NCBI GenBank assembly: GCA_005788065.1
Contig: SXZD01000179.1
Span: forward strand, 1 to 8,540
DNA: 8,540 nt
Source: Burkholderiales bacterium
Lineage (GTDB): Bacteria; Pseudomonadota; Gammaproteobacteria; Burkholderiales; Burkholderiaceae_B
Direction: 5' to 3'
Part shown: piece by piece, positions 5,959 to 8,540 of the stretch
How positions within the stretch are numbered: the stretch's first letter is position 1
How the letters are laid out: each line of letters begins with the position of its first letter
Notes under the pieces: model-generated
Database searches by the model: none
Seen by the model: the letters and a program-made list of their open reading frames with translations, nothing else
What the model was told of the DNA's origin: nothing
Translations under genes and position numbers: made by a program

Positions 5959-8336
5959 CAGCGCCCGCCTTTGGCTGCCGGCTTGGGCAAACTGCCATAC
6001 GTACCATAGGCGCCGTACTGGTCTTTGTATTTGCCGTAGCCGTACTTGTAACCGTAATAGTAGGCACCGCGGTTGGCCATGAAACCGTTGAAGATGAGAC
6101 CGTTGATGCGCACACCCACCTGCCCCAGACGCTTCTGCGTATCAGCCACCTGACGGACGTTGGTCGCACCATAGCGCGTCACTACAAACACAGCCGAGCA
6201 ATGCTGCGCCACCACGGACGCGTCGCCCACCAGCAGCACCGGCGGACTGTCGATAATCACATAGTCGTAGCGGCCATCCAACGTTTCAAGCAGTTGCACA
6301 AAACGCGGGTTGAGCAGCAACTCCGAGGGGTTGGGCGGAACCGTGCCAGACAAGAGCACGTCTAACCCCTCAACTTCGGACTTGATGAGCGCAGCGTCCA
6401 GCGCCACTTCACCGGCAATGACGTCACTCAAGCCCTTGGGCTTTTCTCCACCGGCTTTTTCTTCTGCAAAATAGCGCATCATGGTGCCCTTGCGCATATC
6501 AGCGTCCACCAGCACCACCCGCTTGCCCGCCTGAGCCATGATCGCTGCGAAGTTGGCCGACACGAAAGACTTGCCGATTTCGGGCACCGGGCCGGTAATC
6601 AGCACCCGGCGGTTGGGCGTATCAATGGTGGCAAACTGCAAGCCCGTGCGGAAACTGCGCAGCGCTTCAATGGACGCGTCGCTGGGCACGGTAACCGCCA
6701 GCAAGCCCACTTTGTCCGTTCGGTGCTTGAGTGTTTTCTCGGCCTCAGACTGCGCGCGCGACAGCGGCACAATGGAGAACACCGACAAGCCGGTAGATTG
6801 TTCCAGTTTGCTGGGGTCGCGGATGGCTGAGCGCATGAATGCCATTACCTGTGCAGCCAACACCCCCAAAAACGCACCGGCCAAAAGCGCCAAGCCCACA
6901 ATCTGCCCTCGCTTGGGGCGGACGGGGAATTTGGGCTTTTTGGCATAGTCCACCACCGCCACGTTACCCACCGTGCCGGCTTTGGCCACTTTCAATTGCT
7001 GCGAGCGGTTCAACAGACTGGTGTAGATTTCCTGATTCACCAGCACGTCGCGTTTCAGACGCACAAACTCCTGCTGCGTACCCGGCAACTTGCGGGTTTC
7101 TGCCGCAACAGCACCCGACTCTTCGTTCAACCGCGACAATTGGTCATCCACTGACTGCACGGCCGGGTGCTTTGGCTCATATTTCTGCAGCAACTGCTTG
7201 CGCTGCAATTGCAGTTCAATCCGCTTTTTTTCCAATTCAACATTGGCTGTGAGCAGACGCCCGCCTTCGGCCGACGGATCTACCGTTCCGCGTGAGGTCA
7301 CATACCCATTGAGCTTTTCTTCGGACTGTCGCAACTGCTCTTTCACATCGGGCAACTGATCATCCAGAAAACGCAGTTGCTGCTCGGCTTCCAGGCCACG
7401 GCGATTTACGTTCAAGCCAACATAGGCCTTCACAAGCTCGTTGAGAAACTGGGTCGCAAACTGGGCACTTGTGTTTTCGTAAGTCACACGGATGATGTTG
7501 CTGTTCTTGCCCACCTCAGCGGCAGTAAGGTCTGCCACCAGCGTGTTGTACAGCGACAGCGGATGCTTTTTGCTCAGCGTAAAACGTGTACCCGGCCGGG
7601 CCTGCAAGTCCGACAGCAACAGTTCGCCGGGCGTGCCGTCTGCAAACTGCCACTTGAGCGTCTGCCCCACCACGCCCTGAGCCAGCAGCGTGTCGCGCGG
7701 GTCATACAGGCTGTAAGCAGCGCCTTCGCCCTTCACCAATGTAAACGGCAGGTCGTAAAACGCCTCCGGCACCACAAAGCGTTCAAGCGCGTATCGCTCT
7801 CCACCCCAGGCATAAGACGACATGCCCAGAAACGCCCCTGCAGGCTCGCGGCTGTCGTCGTTGCGGCGCGCCATCCACCCGCCAATTACCGGGAAGTACC
7901 TTGGCCGCATGACATCTTCCAGCTTCATGCGCATCACCACCTGGTCCATCACTGTGCGCGACTTGATGATTTCAAGCTCGCCCAATGCGCTGCTGGCCGA
8001 TTGCCCCAGCACGTCGTTGAGCTGTTCGAGACCCGCAAGCCCCCCGCCTTTTTTGGTTTCCACCTGCAACATGGCGTCAGCCTTGTAGACCGGCGCAGAG
8101 GTGACAGCGTTGATTACGCCAATGGCCGTTACAGCCACCGTAATAGCCAGCGCCAGCCACTTGAAGTCCAGCAGGTTGTACCACAGGTCGGTGAGGTTGA
8201 TTTCGTCGTCGCCCTGCCGCACGGGCGCGCCCGAACGTCCAAGCTCCTGTTGCTGCATGCTGCCACGAGTGGCCAAATCGCCACCGTTGCCGTAGGCAGA
8301 AGCGGGCTGGAATGAGTTGTCTGTTACCTGGTTCAT
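5958..8336 (-). CDS. wzc: Wzc-type polysaccharide co-polymerase and bacterial tyrosine kinase
   Basis: The 792-residue product sits in the inner membrane. Transmembrane segment 1 is at about 58-80, a Wzz-type periplasmic region follows with long helical stretches at about 311-455, and after PKFPVRPKR (468-476) comes transmembrane segment 2 at about 478-500. The cytoplasmic BY-kinase domain has the EX2RX2R motif (Glu557, Arg560, Arg563), Walker A TGPVPEIGKS (581-590), Walker A' VVLVDADMR (607-615) and Walker B YVIIDSPP (692-699). The tail has ten tyrosines between 759 and 780, the usual autophosphorylation cluster. Such kinases regulate chain length and couple Wzy polymerisation to Wza export. 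The gene starts one base after the wza TGA, with a G-rich ribosome site (GGGGGGA) inside the wza end. All catalytic motifs are present, so it is probably active. It is the single-chain form, not the split form common in Firmicutes. Confidence 0.96.
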   Translation of the reverse strand: MNQVTDNSFQPASAYGNGGDLATRGSMQQQELGRSGAPVRQGDDEINLTDLWYNLLDFKWLALAITVAVTAIGVINAVTSAPVYKADAMLQVETKKGGGLAGLEQLNDVLGQSASSALGELEIIKSRTVMDQVVMRMKLEDVMRPRYFPVIGGWMARRNDDSREPAGAFLGMSSYAWGGERYALERFVVPEAFYDLPFTLVKGEGAAYSLYDPRDTLLAQGVVGQTLKWQFADGTPGELLLSDLQARPGTRFTLSKKHPLSLYNTLVADLTAAEVGKNSNIIRVTYENTSAQFATQFLNELVKAYVGLNVNRRGLEAEQQLRFLDDQLPDVKEQLRQSEEKLNGYVTSRGTVDPSAEGGRLLTANVELEKKRIELQLQRKQLLQKYEPKHPAVQSVDDQLSRLNEESGAVAAETRKLPGTQQEFVRLKRDVLVNQEIYTSLLNRSQQLKVAKAGTVGNVAVVDYAKKPKFPVRPKRGQIVGLALLAGAFLGVLAAQVMAFMRSAIRDPSKLEQSTGLSVFSIVPLSRAQSEAEKTLKHRTDKVGLLAVTVPSDASIEALRSFRTGLQFATIDTPNRRVLITGPVPEIGKSFVSANFAAIMAQAGKRVVLVDADMRKGTMMRYFAEEKAGGEKPKGLSDVIAGEVALDAALIKSEVEGLDVLLSGTVPPNPSELLLNPRFVQLLETLDGRYDYVIIDSPPVLLVGDASVVAQHCSAVFVVTRYGATNVRQVADTQKRLGQVGVRINGLIFNGFMANRGAYYYGYKYGYGKYKDQYGAYGTYGSLPKPAAKGGR

Positions 8337-8337
8337 G

Positions 8338-8540
8338 TCAGTCCCCCCGCAGCGAACGCAGGTTGGCGCGCAAGGTCGGCAACACCTGCAGGGACGGCAG
8401 GATAGTGTTCAAGAGGCGATTGACGCGCACCAAGCGAACCGGGTCGACGTACACAATGTCACGAGGCTGCATGAGAAACTGGTCTGCGTAAACGAGTGCC
8501 ACCGGACTGTTGGAATCGAGGTGATAGACGTCCGGACGCA
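8338..8540 (-). CDS. wza: Wza-type outer-membrane polysaccharide export protein, C-terminal part (5' end beyond window)
   Basis: Only the last 66 codons and the TGA (8338-8340) are inside the window. The fragment reads VYHLD...SPVALVYADQFLMQPRDIVYVDPVRLVRVNRLL, which matches the end of the last SLBB/beta-grasp domain of Wza proteins (a YxLD strand, an ADQF...PxDVVYV strand) and the start of the amphipathic C-terminal helix that forms the outer-membrane pore. It ends LRSLRGD. Wza is a lipoprotein octamer through which capsule or exopolysaccharide leaves the cell, docked to the Wzc below. The spacing of one base to wzc indicates one transcript with coupled translation. The N-terminal signal peptide cannot be seen. 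Confidence 0.88.
   Translation of the reverse strand, partial: RPDVYHLDSNSPVALVYADQFLMQPRDIVYVDPVRLVRVNRLLNTILPSLQVLPTLRANLRSLRGD

Noticed and set aside
7377..8315. A 312-codon plus-strand frame
   Set aside because: It is antisense to the Wzc N-terminal half, which has clear family motifs. The frame has no signal or domain of its own.

Overview
The window is one end of an exopolysaccharide/capsule export locus. All recognisable genes lie on the minus strand, so transcription runs from position 8540 toward position 1. The base composition is GC-rich, coding DNA is dense, and the proteins are of Gram-negative envelope types. I infer a proteobacterium, perhaps a betaproteobacterium of the Burkholderiales. 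That placement is an impression from composition and protein style, not a demonstrated assignment.

Layout in transcription order. (1) 8338-8540: the C-terminal 66 codons of a Wza-type outer-membrane polysaccharide export protein, running off the window edge. (2) 5958-8336: a full-length Wzc-type tyrosine autokinase/co-polymerase, starting one base after the wza stop. (3) 5506-5958: a Wzb-type low-molecular-weight tyrosine phosphatase whose start shares a base with the wzc stop. (4) 5388-5505: a gap with a well-formed sigma70-type promoter whose -35 box lies inside an AT-rich inverted repeat. (5) 4965-5387: a small secreted Ala/Gly-rich protein resembling GfcA/YjbE. (6) 4921-4942: a perfect 9-bp hairpin that looks like a terminator or attenuator. 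(7) 4038-4871: a GfcB/YjbF-like lipoprotein. (8) 1022-4051: one open frame joining a periplasmic GfcC/YjbG-like part to an outer-membrane YjbH/GfcD-like part. (9) 728-1021: an intergenic stretch with two hairpins. (10) 301-727: the first 142 codons of a TolC-family outer-membrane factor, cut off at a junction with (11) 1-300, a non-coding stretch ending in 25-bp-period repeats that look like the terminus of an insertion sequence, probably IS21 type.

How the genes fit together. Wza (outer-membrane channel), Wzc (inner-membrane chain-length regulator and tyrosine kinase) and Wzb (the phosphatase that resets Wzc) form the core export machine of Wzy-dependent polysaccharides. The gfc/yjb genes are the accessory set known from the E. 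coli group 4 capsule locus (gfcABCDE-etp-etk) and the yjbEFGH operon. The two sets are adjacent here as in group 4 capsule loci, but the order is reversed (export/kinase/phosphatase first, gfc genes second), an internal promoter separates them, and the GfcC and GfcD/YjbH functions are in one polypeptide.

The strongest points for a second look are the GfcC-YjbH fusion, the separately promoted and probably attenuated small Ala/Gly-rich gene, the truncated TolC gene at an insertion-sequence end, and an unexplained long inverted repeat at 904-969. I found no tRNA, rRNA, CRISPR array or phage gene, and no clearly new biological system.
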